From the NCBI GenBank assembly GCA_963691705.1, contig OY829537.1:65944304-66008303 (forward strand): 64,000 nucleotides of DNA. Reading direction: 5' to 3'. The stretch's first letter is position 1, and each line of letters opens with the position of its first letter. The notes beneath the pieces are model-generated. The model searched no databases. It saw only the letters and a list, made by a program, of their open reading frames with translations, and had not been told where the DNA came from. This document shows, piece by piece, positions 12,900 through 27,400 of this stretch. This DNA is from Viola odorata (taxonomy: Eukaryota; Streptophyta; Magnoliopsida; Malpighiales; Violaceae). The translations under genes and the position numbers were made by a program.

Positions 12900-15800
12900 T
12901 GGTCTAGAATATAAAAGTGACATGCCGTTGGGCATGGTCTTGAAATAGAAATTGAATTGAAATAGAAAATAAAAGTGACATGCCGTTGGGCATGGTCTTC
13001 AAATAGAAATTGAATTGAAATAGAAAATAAAAGTGACATGCCGGTGGGCATGGTCTAGAAATTGAAATATGACATGTCGTTGGGCATGGTCTAGAATATA
13101 AAAGTGACATGTCGTTGGGCATGGTCTTGAAATAGAAATTGAATTGAAATAGAAAATAAAAGTGACATGCCTTTGGGCATGGTCTAGAAATCGAAATGTG
13201 ATATGTCGGTGGGCATGGTCTAGAAATTAAAAGGGACATGTCGCGGGCATGGTCTAGAAATTGAAATGTGACATGCCGTGGGCATGGTCTAGAAATTAAA
13301 ACGTGACATGCCGGTGGGCATGGTCTAGAAATCGAAATGTGACATGTCGTTGGCATGGTCTAGAAATTAAAATGTGACATGCCGGTGGGCATGGTCTAGA
13401 AATTGAAAGGGAAATGCCGTGGGCATGGTCTAGAAATTAAAGTGTGACATGCCGGTGGGCATGGTCTAGAAATTGAAATGTGACATGCCGTTGGGCATGG
13501 TCTAGAATATAAAAGTGACATGCCATTGGGCATGGTCATGAAATAGAAATTGAAATTAAATAGAAAATTAAAGTGACATGTCGTTGGGTATGGTCTAGAA
13601 AATAAATGTGACATGCCGTTGGGCATGGTCTTGAAATAGAAATTGAATTGAAATAGAAAATAAAAGTGAGATGCCGTTGGGCATGGTCTAGAAATTGAAA
13701 TATGACATGTCGTTGGGCATGGTCTAGAATATTAAAGTGGCATGCCGTTGGGCATGGTCTTGAAATAGAAATTGAATTGAAATAGAAAATAAAAGTGACA
13801 TGCCGTTGGGCATGGTCTTGAAATAGAAATTGAATTGAAATAGAAAATAAAAGTGACATGCCGGTGGGCATGGTCTAGAAATTGAAATATGACATGCCGT
13901 TGGGCATGGTCTAGAATATAAAAGTGACATGCCGGTGGGCATGGTCTAGAAATAGAAATTGAATTGAAATATAAAATAAAAATGGCATGCCGTTGGGCAT
14001 GGTCTTGAAATAGAAATTGAATTGAAATAGAAAATAAAAGTGACATGCCGGTAGGCATGGTCTAGAAATTAAAATATGACATGTCGTTGGGCATGGTCTA
14101 GAAAATAAAAGTGTCATGCCGTTGGGCATGGTCTTGAAATAGAAATAGAAAATAAAAGTGACATGCCGTTGGGCATGGTCTTGAAATAGAAATTGAATTG
14201 AAATAGAAAATAAAAGTGACATGCCGGTGGCCATGGTCTAGAAATTGAAATATGACATGTCGTTGGGCATGGTCTAGAAAATAAAAGTGACATGCCGTTG
14301 GGAATGGTCTTGAAATAGAAATTGAATTGAAATAGAAAATAAAAGTGACATGCCGGTGGGCATGGTCTAGAAATTGAAATATGATATGTCGTTGGGCATG
14401 GTCTAGAGTATAAAAGTGGCATGCCGTTGGGCATGGTCTTGAAATAGAAATTGAATTGAAATAGAAAATAAAAGTGACATGCCGTTGGGCATGGTCTTGA
14501 AATAGAAATTGAATTGAAATAGAAAATAAAAGTGACATGCCGGTGGGCATGGTCTAGAAATTGAAATATGACATGTCGTTGGGCATGGTCTAGAATATAA
14601 AAGTGACATGTCGTTGGGCATGGTCTTGAAATAGAAATTGAATTGAAATAGAAAATAAAAGTGACATGCCTTTGGGCATGGTCTAGAAATCGAAATGTGA
14701 TATGTCGGTGGGCATGGTCTAGAAATTAAAAGGGACATGCCGCGGGCATGGTCTAGAAATTGAAATGTGACATGCCGTGGGCATGGTCTAGAAATTAAAA
14801 CGTGACATGCCGGTGGGCATGGTCTAGAAATCGAAATGTGACATGTCGTTGGCATGGTCTAGAAATTAAAATGTGACATGCCGGTGGGCATGGTGTAGAA
14901 ATTGAAAGGGAAATGCCGTGGGCATGGTCTAGAAATTAAAGTGTGACATGCCGTTGGGCATGGTCTAGAAATTGAAATGTGACATGCCGTTGGGCATGGT
15001 CTAGAATATAAAAGTGACATGCCATTGGGCATGGTCATGAAATAGAAATTGAAATTAAATAGAAAATAAAAGTGACATGTCGTTGGGTATGGTCTAGAAA
15101 ATAAATGTGACATGCCGTTGGGCATGGTCTTGAAATAGAAATTGAATTGAAATAGAAAATAAAAGTGACATGCCGTTGGGCATGGTCTAGAAATTGAAAT
15201 ATGACATGTCGTTGGGCATGGTCTAGAATATAAAAGTGGCATGCCGTTGGGCATGGTCTTGAAATAGAAATTGAATTGAAATAGAAAATAAAAGTGACAT
15301 GCCGTTGGGCATGGTCTTGAAATAGAAATTGAATTGAAATAGAAAATAAAAGTGACATGCCGGTGGGCATGGTCTAGAAATTGAAATATGACATGCCGTT
15401 GGGCATGGTCTAGAATATAAAAGTGACATGCCGGTGGGCATGGTCTTGAAATAGAAATTGAATTGAAATATAAAATAAAAGTGACATGTCGTTGGCCATG
15501 GTCTTGAAATAGAAATTGAATTGAAATAGAAAATAAAAGTGACATGCCGTTGGGCGTAGTCTAGAAAATAAAAGTGACATGCCGTTGGGTATGGTCTTGG
15601 AATAGAAATTGAATTGAAATAGAAAATAAAAGTGACATGCCGGTACGCATGGTCTAGAAATTGAAATATGACATGCCGTTGGGCATGGTCTAGAATATAA
15701 AAGTGACATGCCGTTGGGCATGGTCTTGAAATAGAAATTGAATTGAAATAGAAAATAAAAGTGACATGTTGTTGGGCATGGTCTTGAAATAGAAATTGAA

Positions 15801-18800
15801 TTGAAATAGAAAATAAAAGTGACATGCCGGTGGCCATGGTCTAGAAATTGAAATGTGACATGTCGTTGGGCATGGTCTAGAAAATAAAATTGACATGCCG
15901 TGGGGAATGGTCCTGAAATAGAAATTGAATTGAAATAGAAAATAAAAGTGACATGCCGGTGGGCATGGTCTAGAAATTGAAATATGACATGTCGTTGGGC
16001 ATGGTCTAGAATATAAAAGTGGCATGCCGTTGGGCATGGTCTTGAAATAGAAATTGAATTGAAATAGAAAATAAAAGTGACATGCCGTTGGGCATGGTCT
16101 TGAAATAGAAATTGAATTGAAATAGAAAATAAAAGTGACATGCCGGTGGGCATGGTCTAGAAATTGAAATATGACATGCCGTTGGGCATGGTCTAGAATA
16201 TAAAAGTGACATGCCGGTGGGCATGGTCTAGAAATAGAAATTGAATTGAAATATAAAATAAAAATGGCATGCCGTTGGGCATGGTCTTGAAATAGAAATT
16301 GAATTGAAATAGAAAATAAAAGTGACATGTCGTTGGGCATGGTCTAGAAAAGAAAAGTGACATGCCGTTGGGTATGGTCTTGAAATAGAAATTGAATTGA
16401 AATAGAAAATAACAGTGACATGCCGGTAGGCATGGTCTAGAAATTGAAATATGACATGCCGTTGGGCATGGTCTAGAATATAAAAGTGACATGCCGTTGG
16501 GCATGGTCTTGAAATAGAAATGGAATTGAAATAGAAAATAAAAGTGACATGCCGTTGGGCATGGTCTTGAAATAGAAATTGAATTGAAATAGAAAATAAA
16601 AGTGACATGCCGGTGGGCATGGTCTAGAAATTAAAATATGACATGTCGTTGGGCATGGTCTAGAATATAAAAGTGACATGTCGTTGGGCATGGTCTTGAA
16701 ATAGAAATTGAATTGAAATAGAAAATAAAAGTGACATGCCGGTGGGCATGGTCTAGAAATTGAAATATGACATGCCGTTGGGCATGGTCTAGAATATAAA
16801 AGTGACATGCCGGTGGGCATGGACTAGAAATAGAAATTGAATTGAAATATAAAATAAAAGTGACATGTCGTTGGCCATGGTCTTGAAATAGAAATTGAAT
16901 TGAAATAGAAAATAAAAGTGACATCCCGTTGGGCATAGTCTAGAAAATAAAAGTGACATGCCGTTGGGTATGGTCTTGGAATAGAAATTGAATTGAAATA
17001 GAAAATAAAAGTCACATGCCGGTAGGAATGGTCTATAAATTGAAATATGACATGCCGTTGGGCATGGTCTAGAATATAAAAGTGACATACCGTTGGGCAT
17101 GGTCTTGAAATAGAAATTGAATTGAAATAGAAAATAAAAGTGACATGCCGTTGGGCATGGTCTTGAAATAGAAATTGAATTGAAATAGAAAATAAAAGTG
17201 ACATGCCGGTGGGCATGGTCTAGAAATTGAAATATGACATGTCGTTGGGCATGGTCTAGAAAATAAAAGTGACATGCCGTTGGGAATGGTCTTGAAATAG
17301 AAATTGAATTGAAATAGAAAATAAAAGTGACATGCCGTTGGGCATGGTCTTCAAATAGAAATTGAATTGAAATAGAAAATAAAATTGACATGCCGGTGGG
17401 CATGGTCTGGAAATTGAAATATGACATGTCGTTGGGCATGGTCTAGAATATAAAAGTGACATGTCGTTGGGCATGGTCTTGAAATAGAAATTGAATTGAA
17501 ATAGAAAATAAAAGTGACATGCCTTTGGGCATGGTCTAGAAATCGAAATGTGATATGTCGGTGGGCATGGTCTAGAAATTAAAAGGGACATGTCGCGGGC
17601 ATGGTCTAGAAATTGAAATGTGACATGCCGTGGGCATGGTCTAGAAATTAAAACGTGACATGCCGGTGGGCATGGTCTAGAAATCGAAATGTGACATGTC
17701 GTTGGCATGGTCTAGAAATTAAAATGTGACATGCCGGTGGGCATGGTCTAGAAATTGAAAGGGAAATGCCGTGGGCATGGTCTAGAAATTAAAGTGTGAC
17801 ATGCCGGTGGGCATGGTCTAGAAATTGAAATGTGACATGCCGTTGGGCATGGTCTAGAATATAAAAGTGACATGCCATTGGGCATGGTCATGAAATAGAA
17901 ATTGAAATTAAATAGAAAATTAAAGTGACATGTCGTCGGGTATGGTCTAGAAAATAAATGTGACATGCCGTTGGGCATGGTCTTGAAATAGAAATTGAAT
18001 TGAAATAGAAAATAAAAGTGACATGCCGTTGGGCATGGTCTAGAAATTGAAATATGACATGTCGTTGGGCATGGTCTAGAATATTAAAGTGGCATGCCGT
18101 TGGGCATGGTCTTGAAATAGAAATTGAATTGAAATAGAAAATAAAAGTGACATGCCGTTGGGCATGGTCTTGAAATAGAAATTGAATTGAAATAGAAAAT
18201 AAAAGTGACATGCCGGTGGGCATGGTCTAGAAATTGAAATATGACATGCCGTTGGGCATGGTCTAGAATATAAAATTGACATGCCGGTGGGCATGGTCTA
18301 GAAATAGAAATTGAATTGAAATATAAAATAAAAATGGCATGCCGTTGGGCATGGTCTTGAAATAGAAATTGAATTGAAATAGAAAATAAAAGTGACATGC
18401 CGGTAGGCATGGTCTAGAAATTAAAATATGACATGTCGTTGGGCATGGTCTAGAAAATAAAAGTGCCATGCCGTTGGGCATGGTCTTGAAATAGAAATAG
18501 AAAATAAAAGTGACATGCCGTTGGGCATGGTCTTGAAATAGAAATTGAATTGAAATAGAAAATAAAAGTGACATGCCGGTGGCCATGGTCTAGAAATTGA
18601 AATATGACATGTCGTTGGGCATGGTCTAGAAAATAAAAGTGACATGCCGTTGGGAATGGTCTTGAAATAGAAATTGAATTGAAATAGAAAATAAAAGTGA
18701 CATGCCGGTGGGCATGGTCTAGAAATTGAAATATGATATGTCGTTGGGCATGGTCTAGAGTATAAAAGTGGCATGCCGTTGGGCATGGTCTTGAAATAGA

Positions 18801-18912
18801 AATTGAATTGAAATAGAAAATAAAAGTGACATGCCGTTGGGCATGGTCTTGAAATAGAAATTGAATTGAAATAGAAAATAAAAGTGACATGCCGGTGGGC
18901 ATGGTCTAGAAA
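12900..18912. repeat. Long-range duplication inside the array, offset 4352 bp
   Basis: The segment from about 12900 to 14560 recurs at 17256-18912: 13396-13626 matches 17748-17978 and 14098-14550 nearly matches 18450-18902. Both copies share odd landmarks such as the AGAGTATAAAA spacer variant (14406 and 18758). The offset is larger than the block, so the copies are separated by unrelated unit orders. Matched by eye. Confidence 0.7.
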
Positions 18913-21259
18913 TTGAAATATGACATGCCGTTGGGCATGGTCTAGAATATAAAAGTGACATGCCGGTGGGCATGGTCTAGAAATAGAAATTGAATTGAAA
19001 TATAAAATAAAAATGGCATGCCGTTGGGCATGGTCTTGAAATAGAAATTGAATTGAAATATAAAATAAAAGTGACATGTCGTTGGGCATGGTCTAGAAAA
19101 GAAAAGTGACATGCCGTTGGGTATGGTCTTGAAATAGAAATTGAATTGAAATAGAAAATAAAAGTGACATGCCGGTAGGCATGGTCTAGAAATTGAAATA
19201 TGACATGCCGTTGGGCATGGTCAAGAATATAAAAGTGACATGCCGTTGGGCATGGTCTTGAAATAGAAATTGAATTGAAATAGAAAATAAAAGTGACATG
19301 CCGTTGGGCATGGTCTTGAAATAGAAATTGAATTGAAATAGAAAATAAAAGTGACATGCCGGTGGGCATGGTCTAGAAATTGAAATATGACATGTCGTTG
19401 GGCATGGTCTAGAATATAAAAGTGACATGTCGTTGGGCATGGTCTTGAAATAGAAATTGAATTGAAATAGAAAATAAAAGTGACATGCCTTTGGGCATGG
19501 TCTAGAAATCGAAATGTGATATGTCGGTGGGCATGGTCTAGAAATTAAAAGGGACATGCCGCGGGCATGGTCTAGAAATTGAAATGTGACATGCCGTGGG
19601 CATGGTCTAGAAATTAAAACGTGACATGCCGGTGGGCATGGTCTAGAAATCGAAATGTGACATGTCGTTGGCATGGTCTAGAAATTAAAATGTGACATGC
19701 CGGTGGGCATGGTGTAGAAATTGAAAGGGAAATGCCGTGGGCATGGTCTAGAAATTAAAGTGTGACATGCCGGTGGGCATGGTCTAGAAATTGAAATGTG
19801 ACATGCCGTTGGGCATGGTCTAGAATATAAAAGTGACATGCCATTGGGCATGGTCATGAAATAGAAATTGAAATTAAATAGAAAATAAAAGTGACATGTC
19901 GTTGGGTATGGTCTAGAAAATAAATGTGACATGCCGTTGGGCATGGTCTTGAAATAGAAATTGAATTGAAATAGAAAATAAAAGTGACATGCCGTTGGGC
20001 ATGGTCTAGAAATTGAAATATGACATGTCGTTGGGCATGGTCTAGAATATAAAAGTGGCATGCCGTTGGGCATGGTCTTGAAATAGAAATTGAATTGAAA
20101 TATAAAATAAAAGTGACATGTCGTTGGCCATGGTCTTGAAATAGAAATTGAATTGAAATAGAAAATAAAAGTGACATGCCGTTGGGCGTAGTCTAGAAAA
20201 TAAAAGTGACATGCCGTTGGGTATGGTCTTGGAATAGAAATTGAATTGAAATAGAAAATAAAAGTGACATGCCGGTAGGCATGGTCTAGAAATTGAAATA
20301 TGACATGCCGTTGGGCATGGTCTAGAATATAAAAGTGACATGCCGTTGGGCATGGTCTTGAAATAGAAATTGAATTGAAATAGAAAATAAAAGTGACATG
20401 TTGTTGGGCATGGTCTTGAAATAGAAATTGAATTGAAATAGAAAATAAAAGTGACATGCCGGTGGCCATGGTCTAGAAATTGAAATGTGACATGTCGTTG
20501 GGCATGGTCTAGAAAATAAAAGTGACATGCCGTGGGGAATGGTCCTGAAATAGAAATTGAATTGAAATAGAAAATAAAAGTGACATGCCGGTGGGCATGG
20601 TCTAGAAATTGAAATATGACATGTCGTTGGGCATGGTCTAAATATAAAAGTGGCATGCCGTTGGGCATGGTCTTGAAATAGAAATTGAATTGAAATAGAA
20701 AATAAAAGTGACATGCCGTTGGGCATGGTCTTGAAATAGAAATTGAATTGAAATAGAAAATAAAAGTGACATGCCGGTGGGCATGGTCTAGAAATTGAAA
20801 TATGACATGCCGTTGGGCATGGTCTAGAATATAAAAGTGACATGCCGGTGGGCATGGTCTAGAAATAGAAATTGAATTGAAATATAAAATAAAAATGGCA
20901 TGCCGTTGGGCATGGTCTTGAAATAGAAATTGAATTGAAATAGAAAATAAAAGTGACATGTCGTTGGGCATGGTCTAGAAAAGAAAAGTGACATGCCGTT
21001 GGGTATGGTCTTGAAATAGAAATTGAATTGAAATAGAAAATAACAGTGACATGCCGGTAGGCATGGTCTAGAAATTGAAATATGACATGCCGTTGGGCAT
21101 GGTCTAGAATATAAAAGTGACATGCCGTTGGGCATGGTCTTGAAATAGAAATGGAATTGAAATAGAAAATAAAAGTGACATGCCGTTGGGCATGGTCTTG
21201 AAATAGAAATTGAATTGAAATAGAAAATAAAAGTGACATGCCGGTGGGCATGGTCTAGA

Positions 21260-24200
21260 AATTAAAATATGACATGTCGTTGGGCATGGTCTAGAATATA
21301 AAAGTGACATGTCGTTGGGCATGGTCTTGAAATAGAAATTGAATTGAAATAGAAAATAAAAGTGACATGCCGGTGGGCATGGTCTAGAAATTGAAATATG
21401 ACATGCCGTTGGGCATGGTCTAGAATATAAAAGTGACATGCCGGTGGGCATGGACTAGAAATAGAAATTGAATTGAAATATAAAATAAAAGTGACATGTC
21501 GTTGGCCATGGTCTTGAAATAGAAATTGAATTGAAATAGAAAATAAAAGTGACATCCCGTTGGGCATAGTCTAGAAAATAAAAGTGACATGCCGTTGGGT
21601 ATGGTCTTGGAATAGAAATTGAATTGAAATAGAAAATAAAAGTCACATGCCGGTAGGAATGGTCTATAAATTGAAATATGACATGCCGTTGGGCATGGTC
21701 TAGAATATAAAAGTGACATGCCGTTGGGCATGGTCTTGAAATAGAAATTGAATTGAAATAGAAAATAAAAGTGACATGCCGTTGGGCATGGTCTAGAATA
21801 TAAAAGTGACATGCCGTTGGGCATGGTCTTGAAATAGAAATTGAATTGAAATAGAAAATAAAAGTGACATGTTGTTGGGCATGGTCTTGAAATAGAAATT
21901 GAATTGAAATAGAAAATAAAAGTGACATGCCGGTGGCCATGGTCTAGAAATTGAAATGTGACATGTCGTTGGGCATGGTCTAGAAAATAAAAGTGACATG
22001 CCGTGGGGAATGGTCCTGAAATAGAAATTGAATTGAAATAGAAAATAAAAGTGACATGCCGGTGGGCATGGTCTAGAAATTGAAATATGACATGTCGTTG
22101 GGCATGGTCTAGAATATAAAAGTGGCATGCCGTTGGGCATGGTCTTGAAATAGAAATTGAATTGAAATAGAAAATAAAAGTGACATGCCGTTGGGCATGG
22201 TCTTGAAATAGAAATTGAATTGAAATAGAAAATAAAAGTGACATGCCGGTGGGCATGGTCTAGAAATTGAAATATGACATGCCGTTGGGCATGGTCTAGA
22301 ATATAAAAGTGACATGCCGGTGGGCATGGTCTAGAAATAGAAATTGAATTGAAATATAAAATAAAAATGGCATGCCGTTGGGCATGGTCTTGAAATAGAA
22401 ATTGAATTGAAATAGAAAATAAAAGTGACATGTCGTTGGGCATGGTCTAGAAAAGAAAAGTGACATGCCGTTGGGTATGGTCTTGAAATAGAAATTGAAT
22501 TGAAATAGAAAATAACAGTGACATGCCGGTAGGCATGGTCTAGAAATTGAAATATGACATGCCGTTGGGCATGGTCTAGAATATAAAAGTGACATGCCGT
22601 TGGGCATGGTCTTGAAATAGAAATGGAATTGAAATAGAAAATAAAAGTGACATGCCGTTGGGCATGGTCTTGAAATAGAAATGGAATTGAAATAGAAAAT
22701 AAAAGTGACATGCCGTTGGGCATGGTCTTGAAATAGAAATTGAATTGAAATAGAAAATAAAAGTGACATGCCGGTGGGCATGGTCTAGAAATTAAAATAT
22801 GACATGTCGTTGGGCATGGTCTAGAATATAAAAGTGACATGTCGTTGGGCATGGTCTTGAAATAGAAATTGAATTGAAATAGAAAATAAAAGTGACATGC
22901 CGGTGGGCATGGTCTAGAAATTGAAATATGACATGCCGTTGGGCATGGTCTAGAATATAAAAGTGACATGCCGGTGGGCATGGACTAGAAATAGAAATTG
23001 AATTGAAATATAAAATAAAAGTGACATGTCGTTGGCCATGGTCTTGAAATAGAAATTGAATTGAAATAGAAAATAAAAGTGACATCCCGTTGGGCATAGT
23101 CTAGAAAATAAAAGTGACATGCCGTTGGGTATGGTCTTGGAATAGAAATTGAATTGAAATAGAAAATAAAAGTCACATGCCGGTAGGAATGGTCTATAAA
23201 TTGAAATATGACATGCCGTTGGGCATGGTCTAGAATATAAAAGTGACATGCCGTTGGGCATGGTCTTGAAATAGAAATTGAATTGAAATAGAAAATAAAA
23301 GTGACATGCCGTTGGGCATGGTCTAGAATATAAAAGTGACATGCCGTTGGGCATGGTCTTGAAATAGAAATTGAATTGAAATAGAAAATAAAAGTGACAT
23401 GTTGTTGGGCATGGTCTTGAAATAGAAATTGAATTGAAATAGAAAATAAAAGTGACATGCCGGTGGCCATGGTCTAGAAATTGAAATGTGACATGTCGTT
23501 GGGCATGGTCTAGAAAATAAAAGTGACATGCCGTGGGGAATGGTCCTGAAATAGAAATTGAATTGAAATAGAAAATAAAAGTGACATGCCGGTGGGCATG
23601 GTCTAGAAATTGAAATATGACATGTCGTTGGGCATGGTCTAGAATATAAAAGTGGCATGCCGTTGGGCATGGTCTTGAAATAGAAATTGAATTGAAATAG
23701 AAAATAAAAGTGACATGCCGTTGGGTATGGTCTTGGAATAGAAATTGAATTGAAATAGAAAATAAAAGTCACATGCCGGTAGGAATGGTCTAGAAATTGA
23801 AATATGACATGCCGTTGGGCATGGTCTAGAATATAAAAGTGACATGCCGGTGGGCATGGACTAGAAATAGAAATTGAATTGAAATATAAAATAAAAGTGA
23901 CATGTCGTTGGCCATGGTCTTGAAATAGAAATTGAATTGAAATAGAAAATAAAAGTGACATCCCGTTGGGCATAGTCTAGAAAATAAAAGTGACATGCCG
24001 TTGGGTATGGTCTTGGAATAGAAATTGAATTGAAATAGAAAATAAAAGTCACATGCCGGTAGGAATGGTCTATAAATTGAAATATGACATGACGTTGGGC
24101 ATGGTCTAGAATATAAAAGTGACATGCCGTTGGGCATGGTCTTGAAATAGAAATTGAATTGAAATAGAAAATAAAAGTGACATGCCGTTGGGCATGGTCT

Positions 24201-24450
24201 TGAAATAGAAATTGAATTGAAATAGAAAATAAAAGTGACATGCCGGTGGGCATGGTCTAGAAATTAAAATATGACATGTCGTTGGGCATGGTCTAGAATA
24301 TAAAAGTGACATGTCGTTGGGCATGGTCTTGAAATAGAAATTGAATTGAAATAGAAAATAAAAGTGACATGCCGGTGGGCATGGTCTAGAAATTGAAATA
24401 TGACATGCCGTTGGGCATGGTCTAGAATATAAAAGTGACATGCCGGTGGG
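21260..24450. repeat. Higher-order duplications, offsets about 1530 and 1472 bp
   Basis: Rare unit variants mark this block: core with CATCCCG, spacer TCTATAAATTG, and GGACTAGAAATAG. They recur at 21262-21567, 22792-23097 and 24264-24569, giving offsets of 1530 and 1472 bp. Sharing of rare variants in the same order supports block amplification rather than independent mutation. Boundaries are approximate. Confidence 0.7.
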
Positions 24451-27400
24451 CATGGACTAGAAATAGAAATTGAATTGAAATATAAAATAAAAGTGACATG
24501 TCGTTGGCCATGGTCTTGAAATAGAAATTGAATTGAAATAGAAAATAAAAGTGACATCCCGTTGGGCATAGTCTAGAAAATAAAAGTGACATGCCGTTGG
24601 GTATGGTCTTGGAATAGAAATTGAATTGAAATAGAAAATAAAAGTCACATGCCGGTAGGAATGGTCTATAAATTGAAATATGACATGACGTTGGGCATGG
24701 TCTAGAATATAAAAGTGACATGCCGTTGGGCATGGTCTTGAAATAGAAATTGAATTGAAATAGAAAATAAAAGTGACATGCCGTTGGGCATGGTCTTGAA
24801 ATAGAAATTGAATTGAAATAGAAAATAAAAGTGACATGCCGGTGGGCATGGTCTAGAAATTGAAATATGACATGTCGTTGGGCATGGTCTAGAAAATAAA
24901 AGTGACATGCCGTTGGGAATGGTCTTGAAATAGAAATTGAATTAAAATAGAAAATAAAAGTGACATGCCGGTGGGCATGGTCTAGAAATTGAAATATGAC
25001 ATGTCGTTGGGCATGGTCTAGAATACAAAAGTGGCATGCCGTTGGGCATGGTCTTGAAATAGAAATTGAATTGAAATAGAAAATAAAAGTGACATGCCGT
25101 TGGGTATGGTCTTGAAATAGACATTGAATTGAAATAGAAAATAAAAGTGACATGCCGGTAGGCATGGTCTAGAAATTGAAATATGACATGCCGTTGGGCA
25201 TGGTCTAGAATATAAAAGTGACATGCCGTTGGGCATGGTCTTGAAATAGAAATTGAATTGAAATAGAAAATAAAAGTGACATGCCGTTGGGCATGGTCTT
25301 GAAATAGAAATTGAATTGAAATAGAAAATAAAAGTGACATGCCGGTGGGCATGGTCTAGAAAATGAAATATGACATGTCGTTGGGCATGGTCTAGAATAT
25401 AAAAGTGGCATGCCGTTGGGCATGGTCTTGAAATAGAAATTGAATTGAAATAGAAAATAAAAGTGACATGCCGTTGGGCATGGTCTTGAAATAGAAATTG
25501 AATTGAAATAGAAAATAAAAGTGATATGTCGGTGGGCATGGTCTAGAAATTGAAATATGACATGCCGTTGGGCATGGTCTAGAATATAAAAGTGACATGC
25601 CGGTGGGCATAGTCTAGAAATAGAAATTGAATTGAAATATAAAATAAAAATGGCATGCCGTTGGGCATGGTCTTGAAATAGAAATTGAATTGAAATAGAA
25701 AATAAAAGTGACATGCCGGTGGGCATGGTCTAGAAATAGAAATTGAATTGAAATATAAAATAAAAATGGCATGCCGTTGGGCATGGTCTTGAAATAGAAA
25801 TTGAATTGAAATAGAAAATAAAAGTGACATGTCGTTGGGCATGGTCTAGAAAAGAAAAGTGACATGCCGTTGGGTATGGTCTTGAAATAGAAATTGAATT
25901 GAAATAGAAAATAAAAGTGACATGCCGGTAGGCATGGTCTAGAAATTGAAATATGACATGTCGTTGGGCATGGTCTAGAATATAAAAGTGACATGCCGTT
26001 GGGCATGGTCTTGAAATAGAAATTGAATTGAAATAGAAAATAAAAGTGACATGCCGTTGGGCATGGTCTTGAAATAGAAATTGAATTGAAATAGAAAATA
26101 AAAGTGACATGCCGGTGGGCATGGTCTAGAAATTGAAATATGACATGTCGTTGGGCATGGTCTAGAATATAAAAGTGACATGTCGTTGGGCATGGTCTTG
26201 AAATAGAAATTGAATTGAAATAGAAAATAAAAGTGACATGCCTTTGGGCATGGTCTAGAAATCGAAATGTGATATGCCGGTGGGCATGGTCTAGAAATTA
26301 AAAGGGACATGCCGCGGGCATGGTCTAGAAATTGAAATGTGACATGCCGTGGGCATGGTCTAGAAATTAAAACGTGACATGCCGGTGTGCATGGTCTAGA
26401 AATCGAAATGTGACATGTCGTGGGCATGGTCTAGAAATTAAAATGTGACATGCCGGTGGGCATGGTCTAGAAATTGAAAGGGAAATGCCGTGGGCATGGT
26501 CTAGAAATTAAAGTGTGACATGCCGGTGGGCATGGTCTAGAAATTGAAATGTGACATGCCGTTGGGCATGGTCTAGAATATAAAAGTGACATGCCGGTGG
26601 GCATGGTCTAGAAATAGAAATTGAATTGAAATAGAAAATAAAAGTGACATGCCATTGGGTATGGCCTTGAAATAGAAATTGAATTGAAATAGAAAATAAA
26701 AGTGACATGCCGGTAGGCATGGTCTAGAAATTGAAATATGACATGCCGTTGGGCATGGTCTAGAATATAAAAGTGACATGCCGTTGGGCATGGTCTTGAA
26801 ATAGAAATTGAATTGAAATAGAAAATAAAAGTGACATGCCGTTGGGCATGGTCTTGAAATAGAAATTGAATTGAAATAGAAAATAAAAGTGACATGCCGG
26901 TGGGCATGGTCTAGAAATTGAAATATGACATGTCGTTGGGCATGGTCTAGAATATAAAAGTGACATGTCGTTGGGCATGGTCTTGAAATAGAAATTGAAT
27001 TGAAATAGAAAATAAAAGTGACATGCCTTTGGGCATGGTCTAGAAATCGAAATGTGATATGCCGGTGGGCATGGTCTAGAAATTAAAAGGGACATGCCGC
27101 GGGCATGGTCTAGAAATTGAAAAGTGACATGCCGTGGGCATGGTCTAGAAATTAAAACGTGACATGCCGGTGGGCATGGTCTAGAAATCGAAATGTGGCA
27201 TGTCGTGGGCATGGTCTAGAAATTAAAATGTGACATGCCGGTGGGCATGGTCTAGAAATTGAAAGGGAAATGCCGTGGGCATGGTCTAGAAATTAAAGTG
27301 TGACATGCCGGTGGGCATGGTCTAGAAATTGAAATGTGACACGCCGTTGGGCATGGTCTAGAATATAAAAGTGACATGCCGGTGGGCATGGTCTAGAAAT

